Assembly: GCF_004339765.1 (NCBI RefSeq)
Contig: NZ_SMGO01000001.1
Span: forward strand, 806,001-870,000
Direction: 5' to 3'
DNA length: 64,000 nucleotides
Origin: Albibacterium bauzanense
GTDB lineage: Bacteria; Bacteroidota; Bacteroidia; Sphingobacteriales; Sphingobacteriaceae
Shown here: in pieces, positions 1 to 8,469 of the stretch
Position numbering within the stretch: the stretch's first letter is position 1
Layout: each line of letters starts with the position of its first letter
Translations under genes and position numbers: made by a program
Notes under the pieces: generated by a model
What the model was told of the DNA's origin: nothing
What the model saw: the letters and a program-made list of their open reading frames with translations, nothing else
The model's database searches: none

Positions 1-487
1 AAACATCGAATTGGTACCGCAGAAAGCAAGTGCTGGCTATCTAAATGGATATGCGGATCCGGAATTTGTTAAAGAACTACCTCGTTTCAGCCTTCCATTA
101 TTTAAAGATGGAACCTTTCGTGCCTTTGAACTCAAAGGCGACTCAATGCTACCATTAGATACGGGAACAATTATTATTGCCGAATATGTAGAACATTGGA
201 ACGATATTAAGGTTGGTAAAACTTATGTTGTCGTGTCTAAATCTGAAGGTATCGTTTATAAGCGTCTAGGCAATAAAGCTAATAATGAGAAAGGATTAAA
301 AATATATTCCGACAATAAGAGTTATCCACCCTATTGGATTGAACTTGATGATATACTTGAAATATGGCAAGCTAAAGCTTATTTAAGCACAGACTTCCCC
401 GAAGCCCAAAATGGACCTACCATTGACGACATATCAAATATGATGCTTGATATGCAAAAGAAATTAAGTGATTTAAAAAAGAGATAA
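1..487 (+). CDS. S24/LexA-like peptidase-domain transcriptional regulator, 3' part
   Basis: The reading frame is open to the left edge, so this is the C-terminal part of a longer protein; the TTG at 11 is unlikely to be the true start. The fragment contains an S24 fold with the Ser of KGDSM (residue 45 counted from that TTG) and the Lys of VYKRL (residue 84), spaced as in the LexA/UmuD Ser-Lys dyad. Bacteroidota proteins of this kind usually have an N-terminal XRE-type helix-turn-helix, which would lie outside the window. The C-terminus ends in a short charged helix. It probably acts as a cytoplasmic repressor, but the target and inducing signal cannot be seen. The missing N-terminus prevents a firmer call. 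Confidence 0.8.
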   Translation, partial: NIELVPQKASAGYLNGYADPEFVKELPRFSLPLFKDGTFRAFELKGDSMLPLDTGTIIIAEYVEHWNDIKVGKTYVVVSKSEGIVYKRLGNKANNEKGLKIYSDNKSYPPYWIELDDILEIWQAKAYLSTDFPEAQNGPTIDDISNMMLDMQKKLSDLKKR

Positions 488-592
488 ACCTAAAACAACG
501 AACAACTCAAACCAAATTAACATTATTTAACATTTCGACTATTAAACCTTGTTAGAATAATCTACTCTATCCATATAACCAACACGGATATT

Positions 593-1072
593 ATGGTAAC
601 GAAAAGATTAATGACATTATTTATCGCTTTTATGATAAGTGGATTTGCTTTCGGGCAGAATGTAGATCAAAAGACCACCGAAAGGACGCAAAGAACTCCT
701 GAAGAAATGGCAAAAGCATCTACTGATAGATTATCACAAAGACTTCAATTAAGTGCAGATCAACAAAAAGAAGTCTATGCACTAACTCTTGAACAAGCTA
801 AAAAGGCAGAAGAAAGAAAAGAGCTGAATAGAACTAGAATGGAAGAAATGCTCAAAGAAAGAGATGCCCAGCAAGAAAAACTTAAAAGTATTCTGACGCC
901 AGAGCAGCTAAAAACATTTGATGAATCAAGAGCATCTGCAAGGAATAATAATCGAAGAACAGACAGGTTCAGAAGAGGATCAAATATGGCCAACAGGCGT
1001 TCAATGGATGACAATCATTCAATGAATAATAAACGAGATTCAATTCGTAACGAACAACCAAGGAGAAAATAG
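593..1072 (+). CDS. Secreted Spy-like / DUF4890-like periplasmic protein
   Basis: A 159-residue protein with a signal peptide (hydrophobic stretch about residues 6-20, ending GFAFGQ). The mature part is highly charged and helical. It carries two LSADQQKEV / LTPEQLKTF type segments (about residues 53-61 and 101-109), resembling the LTxxQ motifs of Spy/CpxP-like periplasmic proteins and of the Bacteroidota DUF4890 group. The C-terminus is basic and rich in Arg and Asn and looks disordered. A strong terminator follows at 1151-1185, so the gene seems monocistronic. A role in envelope stress or chaperoning is inferred from the motif only; no catalytic residues are evident. Confidence 0.7.
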   Translation: MVTKRLMTLFIAFMISGFAFGQNVDQKTTERTQRTPEEMAKASTDRLSQRLQLSADQQKEVYALTLEQAKKAEERKELNRTRMEEMLKERDAQQEKLKSILTPEQLKTFDESRASARNNNRRTDRFRRGSNMANRRSMDDNHSMNNKRDSIRNEQPRRK

Positions 1073-1150
1073 TCCGAATCAATACAATAGAATAATTTCA
1101 TTTTTTAGGTTTAAGTTTAGTAAAGCTCGTATAGGGTTTCGAGCTAATCG

Positions 1151-1185
1151 ACGGTCCACTACTCATACAGTGGGCCGTTTTTTTT
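1151..1185 (+). terminator. Rho-independent terminator
   Basis: Nine-base-pair stem ACGGTCCAC / GTGGGCCGT with one G-U pair and a 10-nt loop, followed by a run of eight T. It lies about 80 bases after the Spy-like gene. Confidence 0.9.
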
Positions 1186-1216
1186 ATTACATTAGAGAAT
1201 CAATATCTAAATCAAG

Positions 1217-2065
1217 ATGAAAAACATTACAATTATTGGATCTGGAACAATGGGCAATGGTATTGCTCATACATTTGCACAACATGGCTTTCAGGTATCA
1301 TTGATAGACATAAACCAAAAAGCATTAATTGAAGCAACTAAAACGATCAATGCCAACCTCGACCGACAATTAAATAAGGGAGTCATAAGTTTTGATTTAA
1401 AAGAGCAGACTCTTAAAAACATCAAAACTTTCACAAGTATTAAGGAAGCAGTATCAAATGCAGATTTAGTAATAGAAGCAGCAACCGAAAATATAGATAC
1501 AAAACTTTCCTTATTCCAGGAACTAGATAAATTATGCAAGCAAGAAACTATTCTCGCTTCAAATACTTCCTCTATTTCGATCACAAAATTAGCATCTGTA
1601 ACAAATCGTCCAGACAGAGTGATCGGAATGCATTTTATGAACCCTGTTCCAATTATGATATTAGTTGAAGTTATTCGTGGATACAACACAAGTAAAAGGG
1701 TAACCGAGACAATTATGGAGCTGTCAAAAAGCCTTGGAAAAACTCCCGTTGAAGTCAATGATTATCCAGGATTTATTGCAAACAGAATATTAATGCCTAT
1801 GATCAATGAAGCCATTTATGCTTTATATGAAGGAGTTGCCGGTAAGGAAGAAATAGATCAAGTAATGAAACTAGGCATGGCTCACCCAATGGGACCTCTT
1901 CAGTTAGCAGACTTTATAGGCTTAGATGTTTGTTTAGCAATCATTAAAGTTCTTCAAGATGGTTTTGGTAATCCTAAGTATGCCCCCTGCCCACTTTTAG
2001 TAAACATGGTGAACGCGGGTAGATTAGGAAAAAAAACTAAACAGGGATTCTATAATTATGAATAA
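1217..2065 (+). CDS. hbd: 3-hydroxybutyryl-CoA dehydrogenase
   Basis: A 282-residue enzyme that oxidises 3-hydroxyacyl-CoA to 3-oxoacyl-CoA with NAD(P) in short-chain fatty acid or butyrate/PHB-related metabolism. The N-terminal Rossmann motif GSGTMGNGIA (residues 8-17) binds the nucleotide. The catalytic His lies in GMHFMNPVP, and a conserved NDYPGFIANRIL opens the C-terminal helical domain, which ends with GRLGKKTKQGFYNY as in the family. The length is standard. The gene stands alone between the terminator at 1151 and the convergent argS, whose stop is 20 bases away. The gene symbol follows the family; the chain-length preference is not determined. Confidence 0.93.
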   Translation: MKNITIIGSGTMGNGIAHTFAQHGFQVSLIDINQKALIEATKTINANLDRQLNKGVISFDLKEQTLKNIKTFTSIKEAVSNADLVIEAATENIDTKLSLFQELDKLCKQETILASNTSSISITKLASVTNRPDRVIGMHFMNPVPIMILVEVIRGYNTSKRVTETIMELSKSLGKTPVEVNDYPGFIANRILMPMINEAIYALYEGVAGKEEIDQVMKLGMAHPMGPLQLADFIGLDVCLAIIKVLQDGFGNPKYAPCPLLVNMVNAGRLGKKTKQGFYNYE

Positions 2066-2078
2066 CCAGAATCCCTTT
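2044..2078. terminator. Possible bidirectional terminator between hbd and argS
   Basis: Inverted repeat GGGATTCT / AGAATCCC with a 16-nt loop, spanning the hbd stop codon and followed by only TTT. On the other strand a T-rich run follows within hbd. The long loop makes this a weak call. Confidence 0.4.
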
Positions 2079-2084
2079 CAATAA

Positions 2085-3863
2085 TTACATTCTCTCAGGA
2101 ACATCAATACCTAACAACTTCATTCCCTTAGCAATTGTCAATGCAGTTACCTTAGAGAGCTTTAACCGGAAGTTTTTAATATGCTCGTCTTCTGCTTTTA
2201 ATATACTTTCCTCGTGGTAAAATTTATTATAAAGCTTTGAGAGATCATAAATATAATTAGCTAATTGTGCCGGACTGAACTCTTTAGCTGAAGCTTCAAT
2301 CTTCTCTGGGAACCGATCTAGCAATTGAATAAGATCCAACTCCGACTCCTTAAATACAGTTGGCTTCTCTACTATTGTTTCCACATTAAACCCACTTTTA
2401 TTCAACACAGAGTTAATCCTCGCATACGTATACTGAATAAACGGACCCGTATGCCCTTGAAAATCGATGGATTCATTGGGGTCAAATAGCAATCTTTTCT
2501 TAGGCTCAACTTTCAGTAGAAAATATTTCAGCGCTCCCAGTCCAATATTATAATAAAGCTTTTCCTTTTCTTCAGATGAGAAATCACTTACTTTTCCTAG
2601 CTCTTCAGTACGAGCCTTTGCTGTAGATATCATCTCCTCTATCAGGTCATCTGCATCAACAACAGTCCCTTCACGAGATTTCATTTTACCTGATGGTAAA
2701 TCAACCATACCATAAGATAAATGAAACAGGCCTTCAGCCCACGACTTTCCTAATTTCTTAAGTATTAAAAACAAAACCTTGAAATGATAGTCTTGTTCAT
2801 TACCAACTACATAAATGGATTCGTCTATTTTAAAATCATCGTATTTAAGTTGAGCAGTACCCAAATCCTGAGTTATATATACCGATGTTCCATCACCACG
2901 TAAAACAAGCTTCTCATCTAAGCCATCATCGGTTAAATCAATCCAAACAGAATTATCATCCTTCTTATAGAACACACCACTCTCAAGACCTTCCTGAATA
3001 ATATCCTTTCCTAACAGATATGTATCTGATTCATAGTAATATTTATCAAAATCAACTCCTAATTGCTTATACGTTTCAGCAAAACCAGCATAAACCCAAC
3101 CATTCATCATACGCCACAGCTCTACAACTTCTGGATCATGAGCTTCCCATTTTTGCAGCATAGATTGAGCTTCTTTAATCAATGGAGCATTCTTCTTAGC
3201 TTCCTCTTCTGTATGTCCACTACTGATTAGCCCCTTAATCTGTTTTTTATATTCCTTATCAAAGCGTACATAATACTTACCAACTAAATGATCCCCTTTT
3301 AAACCAGATGATTCAGGAGTTTCTCCATCACCATAAAGCTTCCACGATAGCATCGATTTACAAATATGAATCCCTCTATCATTAACCAAATTTGCTTTTA
3401 TAACCTCATAACCATAAGCCTTTAAGATTTCAGCAACAGAATAACCCAATAAATTATTCCGGATATGACCTAAATGGAGAGGCTTATTTGTATTGGGAGA
3501 AGAATATTCCAGCATTAATTTCTTTCCGTTCTTAGGAAAGAAACCATGATCAGGGTCGGTAATTTCAGTTTGTAAGCGTTCAAACCAATAATCTGAACTT
3601 AATACTAAATTTAAAAAGCCTTTAATAATATTAAAATCAACAATAGAGTCTATCTCATTTTTAAGATACTCTCCTATTTCCTGACCAGTTTGTTCAGGTG
3701 ATTTTTTTGAAAAACGAATGATCGGGAAAGTCACTAAAGTAAAATGCCCTTCAAACTCTTTCCTTGTTTCTTGTAAAGATATCTGATCTTCAGACAGATC
3801 GGCTGCATATAAATCTTTTACAGCTCGCTGAGTAACCTTTATAATTTGATTTTGTATATTCAT
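2085..3863 (-). CDS. argS: Arginyl-tRNA synthetase
   Basis: A 592-residue class I synthetase charging tRNA-Arg in the cytoplasm. The N-terminal additional domain is followed by the HIGH-like motif HLGH in NTNKPLHLGHIRNN, the GNEQDYHFKVL segment of the Rossmann fold, and GKMKSREGTVV in place of KMSKS, a variant typical of ArgRS. The C-terminal helical anticodon-binding domain (DALR) ends with GMKLLGIDVPERM, the usual ArgS tail. The gene is 19 bases downstream of the arginase gene and probably co-transcribed, which couples arginine breakdown and arginine charging in one unit. Confidence 0.97.
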   Translation of the reverse strand: MNIQNQIIKVTQRAVKDLYAADLSEDQISLQETRKEFEGHFTLVTFPIIRFSKKSPEQTGQEIGEYLKNEIDSIVDFNIIKGFLNLVLSSDYWFERLQTEITDPDHGFFPKNGKKLMLEYSSPNTNKPLHLGHIRNNLLGYSVAEILKAYGYEVIKANLVNDRGIHICKSMLSWKLYGDGETPESSGLKGDHLVGKYYVRFDKEYKKQIKGLISSGHTEEEAKKNAPLIKEAQSMLQKWEAHDPEVVELWRMMNGWVYAGFAETYKQLGVDFDKYYYESDTYLLGKDIIQEGLESGVFYKKDDNSVWIDLTDDGLDEKLVLRGDGTSVYITQDLGTAQLKYDDFKIDESIYVVGNEQDYHFKVLFLILKKLGKSWAEGLFHLSYGMVDLPSGKMKSREGTVVDADDLIEEMISTAKARTEELGKVSDFSSEEKEKLYYNIGLGALKYFLLKVEPKKRLLFDPNESIDFQGHTGPFIQYTYARINSVLNKSGFNVETIVEKPTVFKESELDLIQLLDRFPEKIEASAKEFSPAQLANYIYDLSKLYNKFYHEESILKAEDEHIKNFRLKLSKVTALTIAKGMKLLGIDVPERM

Positions 3864-3881
3864 TCTAATTTGTAAACCGTA

Positions 3882-4835
3882 TTAATCGTTGGTCAATGCA
3901 TTTATTGCACGGACCAGAATTTCAAAGGCATTTTCAGCCATTAAATTTTCGGTGTCTAAGGTAGGATTTACTTCGACAATTTCGAAACAACAGATTTTCG
4001 GATACCCACATAAACGAGCAATCAAGTTTCCAATCTCTCTTTCAGTGAAACCATTTTGGACAGGAGTACCGGTACCCCTCGAGATAGAAGGGTCCATACA
4101 GTCTACATCAAACGACACATAAATCATATCGCATTGATCCAAATAACTCATAACATCAGTAAGAACCCTCTCGACACCTAACTTTCGAAAACTAGACACC
4201 GATATATTCTTAATTTTCTTCTTGTTCAATAAATATAGTTCTGGTGGTTCAATATCACGGGCACCTATATAAACTAAATCTCTTGATACTATTTTCGGAG
4301 CAATAGCTCCTACATTTTTTAACTGAAACCAGTAATTCAATGTCTCCTGATCAGGTTGATTAACCTTCTGTGTTAAATTATCTTCATCCAAAGATGCTGA
4401 AATAGACATTCCATGCAAATTTCCGGATGTACTGGTGTACGGAGAGTGAATATCTGCATGGGCATCAACCCAGATTACACCTAGTCTCTTTTTCGGATAA
4501 GCCTTATGAATGCCCGCCATAGTACCTATCGCCGAACTATGATCACCAGCTAATATAACTGGAAACTTCTTTAGATCAAAAGTCTTATGAACCTCATCAG
4601 CAACACGCTCACATACAGTGAGAACGCCAGATATCCGCTTAGCATATGGACTTCCTGAAGATTCAAATAGTAAATGATTCTCATTAGGAACTTCAACAGA
4701 TGGATATTGTTTAAAGAAACGGCTCCCAAAATCAAGTGCTGCTGTCTTTATTGCATCAACACCCATACTAGCACCTCGGGTACCAGCTCCTAGTTCTGAT
4801 TTCACTTCAATTAGTTGAATCTCTCTCATCTTCAA
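3882..4835 (-). CDS. rocF: Arginase
   Basis: A 317-residue ureohydrolase hydrolysing L-arginine to ornithine and urea. The manganese ligands are visible in AGDHSSA, WVDAHADIH and SFDVDCMDPS. The segment GNLHGMSIS reproduces the spacing of the arginase substrate-recognition Asn and Ser (N130 and S137 of human arginase I), and GAGTRGASMG at the N-terminus is arginase-like, so arginase is preferred over agmatinase. Either of two close in-frame ATG codons (4835 or 4829) could start it. It is divergent from arginine decarboxylase and upstream of argS, so the region holds both main routes of arginine consumption. Agmatinase remains the main alternative. Confidence 0.88.
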   Translation of the reverse strand: MKMREIQLIEVKSELGAGTRGASMGVDAIKTAALDFGSRFFKQYPSVEVPNENHLLFESSGSPYAKRISGVLTVCERVADEVHKTFDLKKFPVILAGDHSSAIGTMAGIHKAYPKKRLGVIWVDAHADIHSPYTSTSGNLHGMSISASLDEDNLTQKVNQPDQETLNYWFQLKNVGAIAPKIVSRDLVYIGARDIEPPELYLLNKKKIKNISVSSFRKLGVERVLTDVMSYLDQCDMIYVSFDVDCMDPSISRGTGTPVQNGFTEREIGNLIARLCGYPKICCFEIVEVNPTLDTENLMAENAFEILVRAINALTND

Positions 4836-4885
4836 TATACAAATTAGATCCCAATTTCAAGGATGGAACAAAATTTGATTACTAA

Positions 4886-4919
4886 TTGTTCAACATCTCA
4901 ATTCGAAAGTATATCTTTG
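4886..4919 (+). promoter_or_regulatory. Bacteroidota promoter of arginine decarboxylase
   Basis: The -7 element TATCTTTG lies at 4912-4919, with TTG at 4886-4888 separated by 23 bases. The start codon at 4937 is 17 nt beyond the box, which argues that translation begins there and not at the in-frame TTG in this promoter. Confidence 0.6.
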
Positions 4920-4936
4920 CCAAAATTAGAAAAATA

Positions 4937-6325
4937 ATGCAGACCTATCAGGAATTTCTTGACTTAAGTGTTGGTTTTCCGCAAGACGGATTCGAAGTCA
5001 TAGATGATGAACTTTATTTCCACGATATCAATCTAATGGAAATGATTGAAACGTATGGTACTCCTCTACGGTTTACCTATTTGCCCATTATTAGCAAAAA
5101 AATACAGCAAGCAAAGATTCTTTTTCAGACCGCTATTTTAAAAAACAATTATAGGGGATCTTATAAGTACTGCTATTGTACAAAAAGCTCTCATTTTAGA
5201 CATATCGTCGAAGAAGCATTAAAAAATGATATTCACTTAGAAACATCATCTGCCTTTGACATGCCTGTAATTGATGCTCTTGAAAAGAAAGGTATCGTAA
5301 ACAAAGATATTACGGTAATATGCAATGGATTCAAAACATATCAATACAAGCAATATATCATTGATATGCTCCATGATGGATTCAAAAACATCATTCCGAT
5401 ACTTGACAATAAAGAAGAATTCAATCTTTTTGATGACGAAGTAGAACTAGATACTCCCTGCAATCTGGGTATCCGTATTGCTGCAGAAGAGCAACCTGAT
5501 TCTCAATTCTACACTTCCAGACTAGGAATTAGAATGGAAGATATTATTGATTATTATAACAATAAAATTGTTCCAAATCCTAATTTCAGAGTTAAGGTAT
5601 TACACTTTTTCATAAATTCAGGTATATCAGATACTCCTTATTACTGGACAGAATTGGAGAAATATGTTACTCTCTACTGCAAATTCAAGAAAATTAATCC
5701 AGATCTGGATACATTGGATATCGGAGGTGGTATGCCTTTTAAAGATTCATTAGTTCATAATTTCGATTACGAATACATGGTTAATGAAATCGTGAATAGA
5801 ATTAAAGAAATCTGTGCTCAACATGAAGTAATGGAGCCTGATATTATTACAGAATTTGGTAAATATACGGTTGCTGAAGCTTCAGGAATATTATACAAAG
5901 TAATCGGAAGAAAACAACAAAATGACCGCGAGCGTTGGTTAATGTTAGATGGTTCTTTTATAACAAACCTACCTGATGTATGGGCGTTAAACCAAAAATA
6001 CATTCTACTTCCAATAAATAACTGGGACTTTGAATACGAGAAAGTGAATTTAGGAGGTATTACCTGCGATGGTCAGGATTACTATAACTCTGAAGCGCAC
6101 ATGAACAACGTTTTCATGCCAAAAACGAGAAAGGTGCAATATCTGGGCTTCTTCCATACAGGTGCTTACCAGGAAGTATTAAGCGGCTATGGGGGCATAC
6201 ACCACTGCTTATTACCTTCTCCTAAACATGTTATCATACGAAGGAACAGAGATGAAACCTTTAACTTCGAAGTTTTTGGTGAAGAGCAAAACAGCAAACA
6301 AGTATTAAAAATACTAGGCTATTAA
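4937..6325 (+). CDS. speA: Biosynthetic arginine decarboxylase (alanine racemase-fold, PLP)
   Basis: A 462-residue fold-III decarboxylase converting arginine to agmatine for polyamine synthesis. It shows the PLP-barrel pattern: YKYCYCTKSSHF near the N-terminus holds the expected PLP lysine region (YxxKx[SN]), HFFINSG matches the HxHIGS-like substrate strand, GGGMPF binds the phosphate, and EFGKYTVAEAS and the late Cys/Tyr segments complete the site. It is shorter than the 630-residue enterobacterial SpeA and lacks its large insertion, as is usual for Bacteroidota. The frame extends upstream to 4886 but that part overlaps the promoter. Divergent from arginase, it suggests shared control of arginine use. 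Substrate (arginine rather than another diamino acid) is inferred from family and context. Confidence 0.82.
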   Translation: MQTYQEFLDLSVGFPQDGFEVIDDELYFHDINLMEMIETYGTPLRFTYLPIISKKIQQAKILFQTAILKNNYRGSYKYCYCTKSSHFRHIVEEALKNDIHLETSSAFDMPVIDALEKKGIVNKDITVICNGFKTYQYKQYIIDMLHDGFKNIIPILDNKEEFNLFDDEVELDTPCNLGIRIAAEEQPDSQFYTSRLGIRMEDIIDYYNNKIVPNPNFRVKVLHFFINSGISDTPYYWTELEKYVTLYCKFKKINPDLDTLDIGGGMPFKDSLVHNFDYEYMVNEIVNRIKEICAQHEVMEPDIITEFGKYTVAEASGILYKVIGRKQQNDRERWLMLDGSFITNLPDVWALNQKYILLPINNWDFEYEKVNLGGITCDGQDYYNSEAHMNNVFMPKTRKVQYLGFFHTGAYQEVLSGYGGIHHCLLPSPKHVIIRRNRDETFNFEVFGEEQNSKQVLKILGY

Positions 6326-6330
6326 TAACA

Positions 6331-6363
6331 AGAGAAGTTTGGCTCTATGAGTCAAACTTCTCT
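6331..6363. terminator. Hairpin between two convergent genes
   Basis: Perfect 11-bp inverted repeat AGAGAAGTTTG / CAAACTTCTCT with an 11-nt loop. It begins 6 bases after the decarboxylase stop and overlaps the last codons of the pseudouridine synthase. No clear T-run follows, so termination is probable but not certain. Confidence 0.5.
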
Positions 6364-7082
6364 AACTGTTTAATTAAAGTCGAAAAGTCTTTCGGATAAG
6401 GAGCTTCAAATTCAAACAAAGACCCTTCAATAGTAAAGCTTACCGATCTTGCATGCAATGCAAAGCGTCTCATAATCGGCAATTCTTCTTGTCCTTTTCC
6501 CAAACTATAACCTCGTTTTAATTGCGACAAATAAACTGGTTTACCTTTGTACAAATCATCTCCTACAATAGAAGCACGTTGAGTTGCTAAATGAATCCGG
6601 ATCTGGTGCATTCTGCCAGTAATAGGCTTACATTCAACCAGAGTAAAGTGATTAAAATAGCGAATAGAATTGAAATAAGTAATTGCGTTCTTGCCGTTTA
6701 CCCGATCAATGTTTACATTCTTATTTCCTTGATTCAAAATAGGTAAATCAACTTTCAGGTTGTCAAATTTATGCACACCCTCTATCAATGCATGATATTT
6801 CTTATCCACTCTCCTATGTTCAAATTCCATAGACACCAAACGATAAGTTTCAGGATTTTTAGCAATTAACATTACTCCCGAGGTCTCTCTATCTAAACGA
6901 TGGCATATCTGAGCATCCTCATAATATCTTTTAGCCAATCGAAGAATATTCATGCTCCCACCTTCTCGATCATCTAAAGATGAAACCAAAGGAGGTTTAT
7001 TAATCACAATAAGATTGTCATTCTCAAATATGATAAGTTCACTAAATTTTAGAAATTTGGGTTGTGATTTCGATATATCCAT
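6345..7082 (-). CDS. RluA-family RNA pseudouridine synthase
   Basis: A 245-residue enzyme isomerising uridines in rRNA or tRNA. The catalytic motif HRLDRETSGVML carries the essential Asp, followed by the conserved Tyr/Lys segments RVDKKYHALIEG and GRMHQIRIHLA. There is no S4 domain, so it belongs with the short RluA-like proteins. The reading frame reaches upstream to 7145, but the extension is a hydrophobic non-family sequence containing the promoter box at 7088-7095. The ATG at 7082 (MDISKSQPKF) is therefore chosen, leaving only 5 nt between box and start. The target uridine cannot be assigned from sequence. Confidence 0.87.
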   Translation of the reverse strand: MDISKSQPKFLKFSELIIFENDNLIVINKPPLVSSLDDREGGSMNILRLAKRYYEDAQICHRLDRETSGVMLIAKNPETYRLVSMEFEHRRVDKKYHALIEGVHKFDNLKVDLPILNQGNKNVNIDRVNGKNAITYFNSIRYFNHFTLVECKPITGRMHQIRIHLATQRASIVGDDLYKGKPVYLSQLKRGYSLGKGQEELPIMRRFALHARSVSFTIEGSLFEFEAPYPKDFSTLIKQLEKFDS

Positions 7083-7087
7083 TGCAA

Positions 7088-7095
7088 CAAAAGTA
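7088..7095 (-). promoter_or_regulatory. -7 promoter element of the pseudouridine synthase gene
   Basis: TACTTTTG on the minus strand matches TAnnTTTG exactly and ends 5 nt before the chosen ATG, which implies a leaderless or nearly leaderless message. Confidence 0.5.
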
Positions 7096-7248
7096 CAATA
7101 AGAATAACTGAATAGGAAAATGTAGGCAAAGAAATACAAAAGCAATTAAAAGGAATCTTCTCCCAATTTATATTAATAATGATACACTCCTTAATACACT
7201 ATAAATCAGAAATATAACAACTAACTATTTTACATGCTTACTTTTCCA

Positions 7249-7256
7249 TAAGTTTG
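7249..7256 (+). promoter_or_regulatory. -7 promoter element of a single-domain response regulator
   Basis: TAAGTTTG matches TAnnTTTG. Its terminal TTG (7254-7256) is the apparent upstream start of the frame, so that start is very unlikely to be real. The leader to the ATG at 7305 is 48 nt. Confidence 0.5.
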
Positions 7257-7304
7257 GACTCACTTTTGTGCTATTTAAAGCCCAATCAATTGATAGTAAA
7301 TAAT

Positions 7305-7667
7305 ATGACACATAAAATACTAATTCTTGATGACGATTCAGACATCTTGTTTTTCTGCACTTATGTATTTGAGAATCTAGGATTTACTGTAATATCTTCA
7401 AACCATTGTAACGATATTATTGCTCAGGTTGAATCGTCACAGCCAGATATTATTCTAATTGACAATTGGATTCCAGACATCGGAGGTGTAAAAGCAACTC
7501 AACAGCTCAAAGCAACCGAACATCTTAAACATATACCAGTGATTATTTTTTCAGCAAATAGCAACCTGCCCCAATTAGCTGAAGAAGCAGGAGCAGATGA
7601 CTATCTCAGAAAACCTTTTGATTTAGAGGAATTAGAAGGCCTGGCTCTTAAATATGTCAAACCTTAA
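7305..7667 (+). CDS. Single-domain (CheY-like) response regulator
   Basis: A 120-residue receiver domain with no output domain. From the ATG at 7305 the acidic pair is in LILDDDSD, the phospho-acceptor is D53 in IILIDNWIPD, the Ser of IFSANS replaces the usual Thr position, and the Lys lies in DYLRKPF. It probably relays phosphate or binds a partner protein rather than DNA. The neighbouring convergent OmpR-type regulator is not obviously its partner, and no histidine kinase is adjacent. The 17-residue extension to the upstream TTG overlaps the promoter box and was dropped. Confidence 0.88.
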   Translation: MTHKILILDDDSDILFFCTYVFENLGFTVISSNHCNDIIAQVESSQPDIILIDNWIPDIGGVKATQQLKATEHLKHIPVIIFSANSNLPQLAEEAGADDYLRKPFDLEELEGLALKYVKP

Positions 7668-7679
7668 TAACAGGTTTGA
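7657..7679. terminator. Short hairpin between two convergent response regulator genes
   Basis: Inverted repeat TCAAACCT / AGGTTTGA with a 7-nt loop that spans the stop codon of the CheY-like gene. There is no T-run, so it is only a possible transcription stop. Confidence 0.3.
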
Positions 7680-7680
7680 A

Positions 7681-8370
7681 CTAGGATACTTCAAATTTGT
7701 AGCCTACCCCTTTAACGGTAGCAACATAGTTTCCTCCTACCTTTTCTCGAAGCTTACGAATATGAACATCAATGGTTCTATTGGTAACCACTACAGAATC
7801 TTCCCAAATACTTTTTAGAATCACATCGCGCGTAAAGACCTTACCAGGTTTAGAGGCTAATAAGTAAAGTAGCTCAAATTCTTTTTTAGCTAATATAATT
7901 CTTTCCTCATTTCTAAAAACCATAAATGCATCGCGATCAATTACCAGGTCAGCAACTTCCAGCTTATTAAAAATGGGTTCTTCCTGTTGAATATTACGTC
8001 TCAGAATAGCATTTATGCGACTTACCAATACACGAGGTTTGATTGGTTTGGCAATATAATCATCGGCTCCGACATTAAAACCGGCAATTTCCGAATACTC
8101 TTCGCTTCTTGCTGTTAGAAATACCATGAAAGTATTTTTAAACTCAGGCATGGCACGCATTAATCTGCAAGCTTCAATGCCATCCATTTCAGGCATCATG
8201 ATATCTAAAATAATCAGATCAGGAATCTCGCGTTTAGCCATGGTAATGGCTTGCTTGCCATTAACGGCAGTCGTGACATGGTATCCTTCTTTTCTTAAAT
8301 TATATTCGATCAGTTCACGAATATCCGGTTCATCATCAACAACTAAAATATTATTCTTCGAAGTATTCAT
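7681..8370 (-). CDS. OmpR/PhoB-family response regulator
   Basis: A 229-residue two-domain regulator. The receiver domain has VVDDEPD, phospho-acceptor D56 in IILDIMMPEMDG, Thr in FLTARS and Lys in YIAKP. The C-terminal winged helix (about residues 130-229) has the PhoB-type LAKKEFELLYLL, RTIDVHIRKLREK recognition helix and KGVGYKF wing. It resembles PhoB/RprY-like regulators of Bacteroidota. No kinase is next to it. A near-consensus TACATTCG on the minus strand about 60 bases upstream may be its -7 element. Its regulon cannot be inferred here. Confidence 0.93.
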   Translation of the reverse strand: MNTSKNNILVVDDEPDIRELIEYNLRKEGYHVTTAVNGKQAITMAKREIPDLIILDIMMPEMDGIEACRLMRAMPEFKNTFMVFLTARSEEYSEIAGFNVGADDYIAKPIKPRVLVSRINAILRRNIQQEEPIFNKLEVADLVIDRDAFMVFRNEERIILAKKEFELLYLLASKPGKVFTRDVILKSIWEDSVVVTNRTIDVHIRKLREKVGGNYVATVKGVGYKFEVS

Positions 8371-8469
8371 TCTTTATATTTTAGACGAATGTATGAATTA
8401 ATTAAAACCACATCATTACCACAATATTAACAAATTGTTAATGATTACATTGCAAGTGAACTTAATTTA

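Noticed and set aside
1291-1758. 155-codon frame opposite hbd
   Set aside because: It is a shadow of a fully supported dehydrogenase gene and resembles no family.
3882-4835. Agmatinase
   Set aside because: The NLHGMSIS segment and N-terminal motif match arginase substrate residues better, although proximity to arginine decarboxylase made agmatinase worth considering.
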